Assembly (NCBI RefSeq): GCF_019459305.1
Contig: NZ_JAIBES010000106.1
Span: forward strand, 1 to 50,169
Reading direction: 5' to 3'
Origin: Sphingopyxis sp.
Lineage (GTDB): Bacteria > Pseudomonadota > Alphaproteobacteria > Sphingomonadales > Sphingomonadaceae
Length of the DNA: 50,169 nucleotides
In this document: piece after piece, positions 15,244-26,100 of the stretch
Layout of the letters: each line of letters begins with the position of its first letter
Position numbering within the stretch: position 1 is the stretch's first letter
Program-made: the position numbers and the translations under genes
The notes under the pieces: model-generated
Seen by the model: the letters and a program-made list of their open reading frames with translations, nothing else
Databases searched by the model: none
What the model was told of the DNA's origin: nothing

Positions 15244-17331
15244 ATGCCCCTGTCCGAAGCCAGCATATCCGCGACTGATCCGGTTGCGCCGGACGATCAG
15301 CGCCCCGCCGTCCCGCTGGGCAAGCGCGTGCGCCGATTGGTCATGCAGCTCGGCCCGTCACGGTTGGCGGCGACGATCCTGTTCCTGGTCGTTGCGATCC
15401 TGATCGCGCGCTTCAGCTGGCAGATGCCGCTGATCGATGCCGCCGAACGCGCCTTATACGACGCACGCGCGACGCTGATGGCGCCGCATGTCGAACAGGA
15501 CAAACGCGTCGTCCTGATCACCTATAACGACGAAACCCTGTTCAACACCGGCATCCGGTCGCCGCTCGACCGCACCCTGCTCGCCAATGCGCTCGGCAAT
15601 ATCGACCAGATGGGCGCCAAAGCGATCGGGATCGATATCGCGTTCGACTCGCCGCGCCCCGACGACGAGGTGCTGAAAACCCAGCTGCGCGCGATGACGA
15701 CGCCGACCTGGCTCGCCTATGCCGAGCAGGCGAGCAACCCGAACACGATCTTTTACGAACAGCAGAAATTTCTCGAAGCTTTCATCGCCGACGTCGCGAC
15801 CGACAAAACCAAGCCGACGAGCGTGCTGTTCCAAACCGACGACGACAGCGTGATCCGCAAATGGCCCGGCCGGCCCAAGAATTTGCCGCCACTGATGTCG
15901 AACGCCATGGCGCCGGTCGATCCGGCTTTCGGCAATTTCCAAGGCAATATTCGCTTCCTCGTCCCCGCGCGTGCCGCGAAGGGGCAAGAGGAGCCCGTCT
16001 TCTCTAACATTCCGATCGACAGCTTCGCGATTCCGATGGACGATCAGACGCGCGCGGCCTTCGCCGAAGGGATCAAGGGCCGATACGTCCTGATCGGCGG
16101 CGACATTATCGACAACGACCAGTTCAATACCCCGCTCAGTCGCTTTCTCGATCCGATCACCGGCCAGCACGAGACGATGATCGGGCTGGAGGTCCACGCA
16201 CATATGCTGGCGCAGCAACTCGACAATGCGTGGTCGCGGCCGCTCGCCGGACCGGTGCTGTGGATTCTCGCCTTCCTGATCGTGCTCGCGGGCGGGCTGA
16301 CGAGCCTGATCGACCTGCGCGCGCGCTGGGTCGCGCTCGCATTTTTGGGGCAAATGGCGTTTTTCATCGCCTTCCCCTTCTGGTTGCAGGGCCGCGGGGT
16401 CGATACCACCACCCTGCCGACCTTTGGCTGGGCGATCGGATGGTTATTCGGCTATGCCGCGGTCGGCACCGCGGCGCGCACCGTCGGGTCGCGGCAGCGC
16501 GCCTTTGCCCAGTCGGCGCTCGGCAAATATCTGCCCGCGGACGTCGCGGCGCAGATCATGCGCGACCCCGACCAGTTGTCGCTCCACGGTGAACGCCGTA
16601 ATATCTTCTGCGTCTTCACCGACCTCGAGGGGTTCACCAAGCTCAGCCATGCGGTCACCCCGGAAACCGTCGCGCGGCTGCTCAACGAATATCTCGACCG
16701 CCTTTCCGACATCGTGCTCGACCATGGCGGGACGATCGACAAATTCGTCGGCGATGCCGTTGTTGCTTTTTGGGGCGCGCCGCTCAGTCGTCCCGACGAC
16801 GGGCCAAAGGCCGCGGCCGCCGCACTCGCCATGTATGAAGCAGGCGAAAAATTTCGCATCGACATGGCCGAAGGGGTCCCGCCGCTTGGCATGACGCGCG
16901 TCGGGCTGCACGTCGGCGACGCGATCGTCGGCAATTTCGGTGGTGAGGGCCGCATCCAGTACACCGCGCTCGGTGACGCCATGAATACGGCGTCAAGGCT
17001 CGAGGCAGCCAACAAGGCGCTGAAGACCGGCGTCCTAATCTCGGCCGAGGCTGCGGCGCGCTCCGATCGCGACGATCTGGCGCCGATGGGACGGGTGACC
17101 TTGCGCGGCCGCGCGCAGCCGGTCGATGTGTTCAGCCCGCGTCCCGATCTCGACCCCGAACAGCGTGCCCGCATCGCCGCAATGGTCGCCGCGCACACTG
17201 CCGACGATAAAAATGTCTATGTGACCTGTGCCACAGCAATACAGGCGGAATTCGGTCAGGATCCCGCCATCATGTTTCTGATAGAACGTCTGAACAATAC
17301 GAAAAATGGAGAAAGCTATGTCCTTTCCTGA
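15244..17331 (+). CDS. CHASE2-domain class III adenylyl cyclase
   Basis: The 695-residue membrane protein has TM1 at about 38-56, a periplasmic CHASE2 sensor at about 57-330 (ALYDARATLM, VVLITYNDETL, GIDIAFDSPRPDD, FVLIGGD-like strands), three further TMs at about 335-425 and a C-terminal cyclase domain. Catalytic residues are visible: metal Asp D460 (FTDLEGFT) and D504 (VGDAVVAFWG), adenine-specifying K500 (DKFVGD), and N581/R585 (MNTASRLE) for transition-state stabilisation, so it should make cAMP. It starts four bases after the CHAT stop, at an ATG; the open frame extends back into that gene. Output probably responds to an unknown periplasmic cue. Confidence 0.93.
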   Translation: MPLSEASISATDPVAPDDQRPAVPLGKRVRRLVMQLGPSRLAATILFLVVAILIARFSWQMPLIDAAERALYDARATLMAPHVEQDKRVVLITYNDETLFNTGIRSPLDRTLLANALGNIDQMGAKAIGIDIAFDSPRPDDEVLKTQLRAMTTPTWLAYAEQASNPNTIFYEQQKFLEAFIADVATDKTKPTSVLFQTDDDSVIRKWPGRPKNLPPLMSNAMAPVDPAFGNFQGNIRFLVPARAAKGQEEPVFSNIPIDSFAIPMDDQTRAAFAEGIKGRYVLIGGDIIDNDQFNTPLSRFLDPITGQHETMIGLEVHAHMLAQQLDNAWSRPLAGPVLWILAFLIVLAGGLTSLIDLRARWVALAFLGQMAFFIAFPFWLQGRGVDTTTLPTFGWAIGWLFGYAAVGTAARTVGSRQRAFAQSALGKYLPADVAAQIMRDPDQLSLHGERRNIFCVFTDLEGFTKLSHAVTPETVARLLNEYLDRLSDIVLDHGGTIDKFVGDAVVAFWGAPLSRPDDGPKAAAAALAMYEAGEKFRIDMAEGVPPLGMTRVGLHVGDAIVGNFGGEGRIQYTALGDAMNTASRLEAANKALKTGVLISAEAAARSDRDDLAPMGRVTLRGRAQPVDVFSPRPDLDPEQRARIAAMVAAHTADDKNVYVTCATAIQAEFGQDPAIMFLIERLNNTKNGESYVLS

Positions 17332-18076
17332 TCTGCCAAAGGGCCGTCTGGCCCTCACCGCCGCCGCCGCAATCATGGCGGTCGCGGTCGTCGGTACTGC
17401 TGCCGCGCAATCGATGGTCGTGCGCTCGACCGGGCCTTCGGCGAGCAAATATCCGACCGGCGCCAAGCTGAAATCTACCGACAAGCTGACCCTCGTCTCA
17501 GGCGACAAGGTCGTGCTGATGCAGGCGGGTAAGACGCGCACCCTTTCCGGCCCCGGCACCTTTGGCGCCAGCGGGACGATCCAGGCCAGCCAGTCGATGA
17601 GCGGCACAGTAACGCGTATGCTCGCCAAGGGGCCGACGGTGCGCTCACGCGGCGGATTTTCGCGCGGGCCGAACGATCCGGTCCCCGTCGAAGCGCGCGC
17701 GCCGAACCTGTGGCTGCTCGACTATCGCGAATCCGGCACCTTTTGCGTGGCCAATCCCGCCACGCTGATGCTGTGGCGTCCCAATATGGAGGGCGACACC
17801 GCGCTGGAGATCGAAAGCGCCGGCAAAAAATCGACCGTTGCGATCGTCGACGGCGCCAATTTCCGCAAATGGCCGACCGATGTGCTGCCAGTACAATATG
17901 GGGTCGACTATCGCCTCTCGGGCGGTGGCCTCACCGCACCCGTGACGGTTCGCTTCACACCGCTGGAAAATGCCCCCGACACGGTCGAAGGATCGGTCGA
18001 TATGCTGATGGCAAAGGGCTGCGCGCCGCAGCTCAACCGGCTCGTTGATGCGCTGTCGGATGCCGAAGCGGGGTGA
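17318..18076 (+). CDS. Exported beta-rich protein of the CHAT/TPS cluster
   Basis: The 252-residue product has a signal peptide (RLALTAAAAIMAVAVVGTAAAQ). Its first half carries a short beta-type motif (KLTLVSGDKVVLMQAGKTR, then TLSGPGTFGASG) reminiscent of FecR- or SH3-like surface segments; the second half is another beta-rich region (TALEIESAGKKSTVAIVDG) with two cysteines (GTFCVANP, AKGCAPQ). No firm family is known to me. The ATG at 17318 has GGAG seven bases upstream and lies inside the end of the cyclase gene (14-base overlap), so the two are translationally coupled. It is probably a periplasmic partner of the CHAT protein or the CHASE2 sensor. Confidence 0.75.
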   Translation: MSFPDLPKGRLALTAAAAIMAVAVVGTAAAQSMVVRSTGPSASKYPTGAKLKSTDKLTLVSGDKVVLMQAGKTRTLSGPGTFGASGTIQASQSMSGTVTRMLAKGPTVRSRGGFSRGPNDPVPVEARAPNLWLLDYRESGTFCVANPATLMLWRPNMEGDTALEIESAGKKSTVAIVDGANFRKWPTDVLPVQYGVDYRLSGGGLTAPVTVRFTPLENAPDTVEGSVDMLMAKGCAPQLNRLVDALSDAEAG

Positions 18077-18090
18077 GGTAAACGGATTCG

Positions 18091-18236
18091 GGCAGGCATT
18101 GAACCTGCCAAGTCCATCTGGTAGCAATCAGAAGAAAATCTGCCGATCCGAACGGCAGAACCTTTCCTTGGGTCGAACAATTCGCGCTGCCGGTCTCCGG
18201 CAGAGCTTTATGAATTTCCGCACCGCGATTTCGCGG
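18091..18236 (+). promoter_or_regulatory. Structured leader before tpsB with four stem-loops
   Basis: Four perfect short stems occur in a row: GGCAGG/CCTGCC (18091-18109), CTGCCG/CGGCAG (18140-18158, followed by a T-rich CCTTTCCTT), CTGCCGG/CCGGCAG (18187-18203, triloop) and CCGCGA/TCGCGG (18223-18236). The first three share the CTGCC/GGCAG core, so arms can swap partners. This suggests attenuation or mRNA processing that separates the signalling genes from the secretion pair. Confidence 0.45.
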
Positions 18237-18261
18237 CCGCGTTCGTTCTTAAGGGGTGGTG

Positions 18262-20082
18262 ATGTTTACGGGGGATTTAGGGTATATTGCCCGCGTGCGT
18301 CCAAAACGGGTCGCGCTGCGCCGAAACTTGATAGGGTCGGCTGCGTTGATCGCGGTTGCGATGCCCGCCGCGGCGCTGGCGCAGGCTACGCCGCAGATCC
18401 CGACCCGCGAGGAAATCCAGCAACCGACGCTGGCGCCGCTGACCCCGCCCAATGAACAGGTGGTGTCCGCCGACGACGGCATCGAGCGCGCCCCCTGCCC
18501 GCTAGCCAATCCCGAATTCGCCAACGTCCGCATCACGCTGCGCGGCGTCGAATTTTCGAGCGTCGAGGGTATTGATAATGCGACGCTGGCGTCCAGCTGG
18601 TCCGATCACGTCGGGCAGGATCTGCCGATTTCGGTGGTCTGCGACATCCGTGATCGCGCCGCGACGACGCTGCGCGCGCAGGGCTATCTCGCCGCGGTCC
18701 GCGTTCCGCCGCAAACGATCGACGACGGTATCGTGCGACTTGATATTCTCGCCGCTCGCATGTCGCGGATCGAAGTGCGCGGCGACGCCGGGCGCAGTGA
18801 ACGACTGCTGCAACGCTATCTCTCGCGCCTCGACGACCAGCTGGTGTTCAACGTCATCGACGCAGAGCGTTACCTGTTGCTGGCGCGCGACATTCCCGGA
18901 CTGGACGCGCGGCTGACCCTTCGTCCCGGCAATGTACCCGGCGAGGTCGTCGGCGAAGTCCTGGTGGCGCGCACCGCCTTCGTCTTCGATACCAATATCC
19001 AGAATTTTGGTTCGCGCGATGTCGGGCGCTGGGGCGGGGTCGCGCGCGTCCGTTTTGCCGGACTGACAGGCATGGGCGATCTAACCACCGCCAGCTTCTA
19101 TTCGACCCCCGATTTCGACGAACAACAAGTGGTACAGCTGGCGCATGAATTCCGCGTCGGCGGCGAAGGCCTGCGTTTCGGCGCCAGCTATACCTATGCC
19201 TGGACCCGCCCCGACATCGCCGCCTTTCCGATCAAGTCGAAAACGCAGATCGCCAGCCTGTTTGCAGCATACCCGGTTACGCTGACGCAAGCGCACCGCT
19301 TGACCATCGGCGGCGGGCTCGACCTGATCGATCAGGATATCGGCCTTGGCGGCGTGCCGATCAACCGCGACCGCCTGCGCGTGTTCAACCTGCGCGCCGA
19401 CGCGAGCTGGATCGATCCGGGCTCGGTCGCGGGCCGCAGCGGCTTCAGCCCCAGCGAACCGCGCTGGGCGGTGTCGACCGCGCTAGAAGCACGCCAGGGC
19501 GTCAGCTTCCTCGGCGCCAGCAACGACTGCGGTCCCGGCGGCGCGGCCTGTTTTCTGCCCGGCGCCGTGCCGCTGACCCGCGTCGATGGCAAACCCGACG
19601 CTTTCCTGGTTCGCGCCAATGCGCTCACCGAATGGCGGCCGCACAAATTATTCACCCTGTCCGCCGCGCCTCGCGCGCAATGGGCCAGCGATCCGCTGCT
19701 CGCATATGAGGAATTTTCGGGCGGGAATTTCACGGTCGGGCGCGGCTTTGATCCGGGTACGATCATCGGCGACAGCGGCGTCGGCGTAGCGCTTGAGGCG
19801 CGCTACGGTTCTTTCGTCCCCGCCAATACCAAGGCGTTCGCGCTCCAGCCCTTCGCCTTTTTCGACGCGGCGTGGGTGTGGAACAAGGACGCGGCATTCA
19901 ATGGTCTCAGTCCGCAGAAGCTCTTTTCGGCGGGGGGCGGCGTCCGCGTCGCTTATGGCGATGTCGCGCGGCTCGACGTGACGTTGGCGGTGCCGCTCAA
20001 CCGCGGCGGTTTCCTGGCGCAAAGGCCCGATCCCAGATTGCTGGTGTCGCTGACGACCCAATTTGGCGTGAAGGCGCGCTGA
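18262..20082 (+). CDS. Two-partner secretion outer-membrane transporter (TpsB, ShlB/FhaC family)
   Basis: The 606-residue protein has a long basic signal peptide ending in MPAAALAQ, two POTRA-like periplasmic domains (VRITLRGVEFSSVEG at about 90-160 and RIEVRGDAGRSERLL at about 168-240) and a C-terminal 16-strand-type barrel. The TpsB signature GRGFDPG is present at about residue 495, and NFGSRDVGRWGG marks the first barrel strands. It would export the adjacent TpsA through the outer membrane. The start at ATG 18262 is set by AAGGGG five bases upstream; in-frame GTG codons just before are disfavoured. An extracellular loop carries two cysteines (NDCGPGGAACF). Confidence 0.93.
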   Translation: MFTGDLGYIARVRPKRVALRRNLIGSAALIAVAMPAAALAQATPQIPTREEIQQPTLAPLTPPNEQVVSADDGIERAPCPLANPEFANVRITLRGVEFSSVEGIDNATLASSWSDHVGQDLPISVVCDIRDRAATTLRAQGYLAAVRVPPQTIDDGIVRLDILAARMSRIEVRGDAGRSERLLQRYLSRLDDQLVFNVIDAERYLLLARDIPGLDARLTLRPGNVPGEVVGEVLVARTAFVFDTNIQNFGSRDVGRWGGVARVRFAGLTGMGDLTTASFYSTPDFDEQQVVQLAHEFRVGGEGLRFGASYTYAWTRPDIAAFPIKSKTQIASLFAAYPVTLTQAHRLTIGGGLDLIDQDIGLGGVPINRDRLRVFNLRADASWIDPGSVAGRSGFSPSEPRWAVSTALEARQGVSFLGASNDCGPGGAACFLPGAVPLTRVDGKPDAFLVRANALTEWRPHKLFTLSAAPRAQWASDPLLAYEEFSGGNFTVGRGFDPGTIIGDSGVGVALEARYGSFVPANTKAFALQPFAFFDAAWVWNKDAAFNGLSPQKLFSAGGGVRVAYGDVARLDVTLAVPLNRGGFLAQRPDPRLLVSLTTQFGVKAR

Positions 20083-20112
20083 CCCATGACGATTTCATCG
20101 AGGACCACAGAC

Positions 20113-23100
20113 ATGCGTGACACGGCCAATCTCGCACCGACCTGGAAGGGCAAGCGCCGACTGCTCGAAAGCTGCGCGATCGTGGCGGGGCTCGCCGCGC
20201 TCGCCTATGGCGGGCCTGCGCTCGCCCAGGTGGCCGGTACGGGACAGGCCGTGACTGGCCCAGGGCTCAGCAGCCCGACAATTTCTGCGCCCGGTCCGGG
20301 GCCGACGGTCGTCAACACCACGGGCGATCAGACGATCATCAACTGGACGCCGTCGAACGCACCGGTCGGCGGGGTGATCGACTTTCTGCCCACCGGCAAT
20401 TCGCTAAACTTTACCGGCAACGGCCAATATATCGTGCTCAACCGGTTCGTATCGGGCGCGGGCCTGCCGATCGCCGATCAGATTGCGATCAACGGCACCG
20501 TCAATAGCATCGACTTCGCCACTTCGGGCGGGCGCGGCGGGAATATCTGGTTCTACAACACCGGTGGCATCCTGATCGGCGCGACCGGGGTCATGAACGT
20601 CGGTAGCCTGGTGCTAACGGCAAACGATGTCCTGACCACCGGCGGCCTGCTCGGTCCGTCAGGCGAAATCCGCTTCCGCGGCGCGCCGGGCAGCACATCG
20701 AACGTGACGGTCTCGGCCGGTGCAGCAATCAATGCCAACAATGCGTTCAGCCCCGGCAGCAGTTACGTCGCGTTGGTCGCGCCGCGCGTTGTGCAGGCAG
20801 GCGCCGTCCGCGTCGATGGTTCGGTCGGCTATGTCGCCGCCGAACAGGCTGACATCCGCATTAACAGCGGGCTGTTCGACATCAATGTGCAGGTCGGGGC
20901 CGAAGGCGGCAACGTCATCACGCATACCGGTACCACCGGCGGCCCCGGGCATCTCGACAGCAACCCGAACGACAGCCGCGTCTATATGGTCGCGATCCCG
21001 AAAAATCTGGCGGTCACGATGCTGGTGTCGGGGCAGATCGGTTATGACGCCGTATCAGCGCAGGTCGATCCCAACGGCGCGGTGCGCCTGTCGGCGGGCT
21101 ACAATATCACCAATGGCGAGCTCAACGATACGCCGGTGAACGCCACCGCCGCGAACATGACCGTCGGCGATACATTGTTCAGCAGCAGTGTGGTTACACA
21201 CGCCAGCGGTACCCTTGCCGGCCGGCCCGACAATATGATCCCGCCCAGCACTCCCCCGACCCCGCAAACGGGCAAGATTATCGTCCGGGGCGACGCCGAT
21301 TTCAGCGGCGATGCGGGCGCCACGCTGACCGCCGGGGCTGATCAGGCGATCGAAGTCGATGGCGCTTTGACGCTCCAGTCGCTGGGCCAGTTACAAACAG
21401 ACGGATCGCGGCAGGGCGGCAATGCAACGTTGTCGGTCCTTGGCGGCTCGGTCACGGCGGGATTCATCACCGTCGCGTCGATCGGCGCCGGGGACATCGG
21501 AACCAGCGGGGATGGCGGCGATGGAGCCGGCGGCGACGCGGTCGTCCTGATCTCGGGTACCGGCAGCACGCTCACCACCAACGGTTTGAATATTCAATCG
21601 ACCGGTATTGGGGGCGGCGTCACCCTTGATTCCGGGGGACTGGCCACCGCCGTCGACAACAGCGGCAACGGCAACGGCGGCGACGCGACGCTGACCGTCG
21701 AAAACGGCGGCGCGCTGTCGGTGAACGGATCGATCAGCGTGGCCTCGACCGGCATCGGCCAGACAGGCAATATCCTGTCGGGTAACGGAACGGGCGGGAT
21801 CGCACGGATTGCGATCACGGGCGCGGCGACAGCGGTCGATGCGTTGATCACCAGCGTTAGCGCCGACGGAATCGGCGGCGCTCAGCTGTCGCAGTCATCC
21901 GTCGATGTGACGACGCAAAGCGGCGGCTCAGGCACCGGCGGCAGCGCCGTGATCGCGATCGACGGCAATGACACCACGGCAATCGACCTTGGCGGCTTGG
22001 CGATGTCCGCCAATGGCATCGGCGGCGACAGCAGCGAATTTGAAGGTTCGACGGGCGGAGACGGCACCGGCGGGACGGTCGGACTGGCGGTCGACGGCGG
22101 CGTCGCGGTCGATATGAGCGATCTGCTACTCAGTGCCGAGGCGCGCAGCGGCGCCGCCCGGTCCCCCAGCAATATATCGGCAACATCGGGCGACAGCCTT
22201 GGTGGAACCGTCTCCATTGCCGTTGCGAACGGCAGCGGCATCATCAATGACGGCAATACGTCGATCAACGTCAGCGGCCTGAGCGGGTTTGGCGACAGTG
22301 TCGGGAATGGCACCGGCGGCGACGTTGTGATCAGCGCAACGACGGGCGGTCTTTTTTCAACCGACGGCAGTGTCAGCGTCAATGCCGCGGGCGGTAACTT
22401 CGTTTCGTCTGGGACGTTTAACGCTGGTGCGGCGGTCGGGGGCAACGTCGACCTGACCGCCGATGGCGGGACGATCACCGCGGGATCCTTTTTTGTTAGT
22501 ACCAACGCGCAGCGGCCGAACGCCGACAATGGCGGGGGTGCGGTTAGTGGCGGGACCATCGACCTGCTGACGACCAACAATGGCTCCCTAAGTGCAACCG
22601 ACAGCGGCGGTTTCAATGAATTTTCGGCGTCGGCGTCCAGCGGCGCGGCACCTAATGACGCCCTGACCACCGGCGGCACGATCCAGGTAATCGCCGATGG
22701 CGGCACGATCGCCATGGCCAACTATGCCAGCTTTTCGGCCAGCGGCGTGTCCGGAGGCAATTTGACTGCGGGAGCCTCGCCGCTCGAATCGGGGATCGGT
22801 GGCACCGTTTTGATCCGGGTGCGCAACAGCACCACCGGCACCGGAAGCATGACGTTCGACGATATTTTTCTCGACGCCACCGGCGCCACCAACAGCTTCT
22901 CCGAAGGCATCAACGCTGGCGACGGTGCCGCTGGGGCCGTTGGTGGGACCGCGACCTTTGACATGCAGAGTGGCACCTTCACCGCAGACGAGCTGAGTGT
23001 CAGCGCCGACGGATTTGGCGGCAGCGTGGCCGGCACGGGGCGCGGCGGCACTGCTACCTTTACCCAAACGGGCGGCACAATCACGGCTGGCACACTGTCG

Positions 23101-26100
23101 GTGTCGGCATCAGGCGAGGGCGGCTTCGATCCCGCTGTTTCTGGCATGGGGATCGGCGGCACGGCAACGATCAACCTGTTTGGCGGCACCCTGACCGGCG
23201 GCGATGTTTCGGTGTCCGCCGATGGTGTCGGCGGGTTCGGCGCAAACGGAAACGATGATGATCCAGCCAACCCGACCCCGACCGGTGCGGGAGGCATCGG
23301 CCAAGGCGGCGACGCGACGATCAACATCGATGGCACGGCGGTGATCCAAACGGCGACGCTTGCTGCCTATGCCAATGGCGAGGGCGGCGAAGGCGGCGCC
23401 TATTTCGCCTTTAATGGTGTCGCTGGCGATGGCGGTGACGCGGGGGACGGCATCGGCGGAACCGCAACGATCAATATCACATCGGGTACGCTGACCACGG
23501 CCGACCTGATCGCCGATGCAGGCAGCATCGGCGGCGACGGCGGCAATGTGTTTGCGTCGAGCAGTTCGGGGTCGGTTACCGGGATCGGCGTCGGCGGGAC
23601 CGGCGGGACCGGGCAAGGCGGCACCGCCACGATCGATTTTGCGACCAGCTTCACGGCGACCGGAACGGTTATCAGCGACTCGACCGGCAACGGCGGCGTT
23701 GGTGGATTCGGAACGGTTGGCGGCGACGGTGGCGGCGGAATCGGCGGGCTGGCGCAGATCATCGTCACCAATTTTGATGCCGGCGCGCTGGCGGTGACAG
23801 TGGACGCATCGGCCGACGGCGGCGATGGCGGCGTTGGCGACGATGGTGCGGGCGGCAACGGCGGGACTGCGAATGGCGGCACCAGCCGGATCGAGGCCGA
23901 CGGCGCAAACGCCAACATCCTTGTCACCCAGGCGAATTTTGTCACGGCGGCCACCGGCGGTGGCGGCGGCAGTGCCAATTCCAGTTTCTTGTCGGAAGAA
24001 CTCGTCGGCGCGGCGGGCGGCAACGGCGGCGATGCAACCGGCGGTACGCTGGCAATCGCCGCGAGCAATGGCGCAACGGTGGCGATCGGTCCCGACACCA
24101 GCGGCATCATATCGCTCAGCAGCGCGGGGACCGGCGGCAGTGGCGGCAGCGGCGCGTTCAACGGCTTTGGCGGCATGCGGATTGGGGGCGATGGCGGCAC
24201 CGGCGGCGGCGGAACCGGCGGCACGGTGCGCCTGTCGGCCAATGGCGGCACCCTCACCTCAAACGGCAGCGCCGTCGATATCACGGTCAGCGGCGCGTCA
24301 GGCGCGGGTGGCAGTGGCGGCACCGGAACTGCGGGCGACGGCACCGCGGGCGGCGTGCTGGGTACCGCGGGCGGGCGCGCCATCATCGACGCTTCGGGGA
24401 CCTCGCCAGGCGTGGGTGCGATTGCGCTTGGCTCTACGACGATCGCCGCGAACGGCGACGCCGCTGGCCGGATCGAGATCCGCAACACGGGTGACGTCAG
24501 CTTCACCAGCCTGACGGCCGAAGCGTTGGGATCGGCGCCGCCGACCAACAACGACACCGACGAGGCGCCTGCAGGGATTTTCTTCGCTGCAACTGGCGGC
24601 GCCATCACGACGTCGAGCAACATGACGCTGACCACCGACAGTTCGTTCGGCACCTATGCCCAATCGAACGGCACCGTGACCGTTGGCGGCGACCTCACCA
24701 TCAACGCCGCCGACCAGATCGATATCCGGCACGATTTCCGCGAGGGCACCGCACCGACGATCGCTGCGGGTGGCAATTTCACCGCGACGGCGGCCGGAAT
24801 TAGCAGCGCGCCGGGCAGCCTGCTCAGCACGGGGGGGACGCTTTCCCTGACGTCAACACTCGGCGGTATCGGGGTCGACCAACTCGACGGCAACGATATT
24901 TTCATCACCGCCGCAGGCGCAGTTTCGGTCGAACATGCCGAAGCCGTCAATGATTTTACCGCCAGCGGCGCCAGTTTTCGCACCGGGCTCAATTCGATCG
25001 TCACCGGCGGCGACATCCTGGTCACCTCGCCGGGCGCGGTCGATCTGGGCAATTCGACCGCGGGCGGTTTCGTTGAGGCCAATGGCCAGTCGATCCTGTT
25101 CAACACTATCGGCGCAGGCGGGTCGGTATCCCTGACCGCGACCGGCAACACGGCGGGAGCCGAGGGGATCACCGGCGGATCGATTGATGCGGGCGGCAGC
25201 ATCAACCTCAATGCGACACGCATCGACATTGCGGGAACGCTGACGACCGTCGGGTCGCTGTTCGCGGTTGGGAGCGCCGGCCCCGTCGCGATCGCATTGG
25301 CCGAGGCCGAGGACGATATCTCGATCTTTGCGGGCGGCGACCTCAGCGGCACCTATAATGCCGAGGGCAATATCAACTTGACCTCGACCGCGAACATCAA
25401 CGCATCGGCGAACGCGACCGGCTTCGAGAGCTCGAGCAGCGGGCCACCGATCGCATCGACCGTGTTGATCAACGCCGTCGGCGATGTCAATCTGAACGAC
25501 AACAGTGCAACCGGCATGTTCGGCGTGAACGCCGGTGGCGCCGTGACGATGGCAGGTGGCGATATCGGCGAGGACTTGTTTGTGCTCGCGGGGACGATCG
25601 CAACAATCTCCGACGTCACCGCCGGCGACGATGTGATGATCACGGCACCGGACGGAATCCTTGCCAGTGGCGTGGTAACGACCGGGTCCGGCCCCGACGA
25701 CCGGTCGCTGATCTTTGCGCCGTTCAGCCCGTCGTCGCCCGCCATGTTCCAGATCGTCGGGTCGCCACCCGACCAGTCGAATATCGTACTGACCGCCGCG
25801 GCAGGCGACATCACCGCCAGCAACCTCAACGCCGCCGCCAATCTCACCGCCGCGGCCTCCGGGCAGATTTCGGCAACTGGCCCGTTGCAGGCCGGCGGCG
25901 ACATCGCGCTGACCGCGACTAGTGCCGACCTTGCAACGCTGGTGACGCCAGTCGGCGACCGCATCGCCACGCTCAATGCCAGCGGCGATATCACGATCGC
26001 GGTGACCGATTCCGTGACCGGCGGCGTTGTTCGCGCAGGCGGCGATATCGGCATCACCGCCGGGTCGACGGCCAACCTCGTCGAAGTCAGCACCGCAGCG

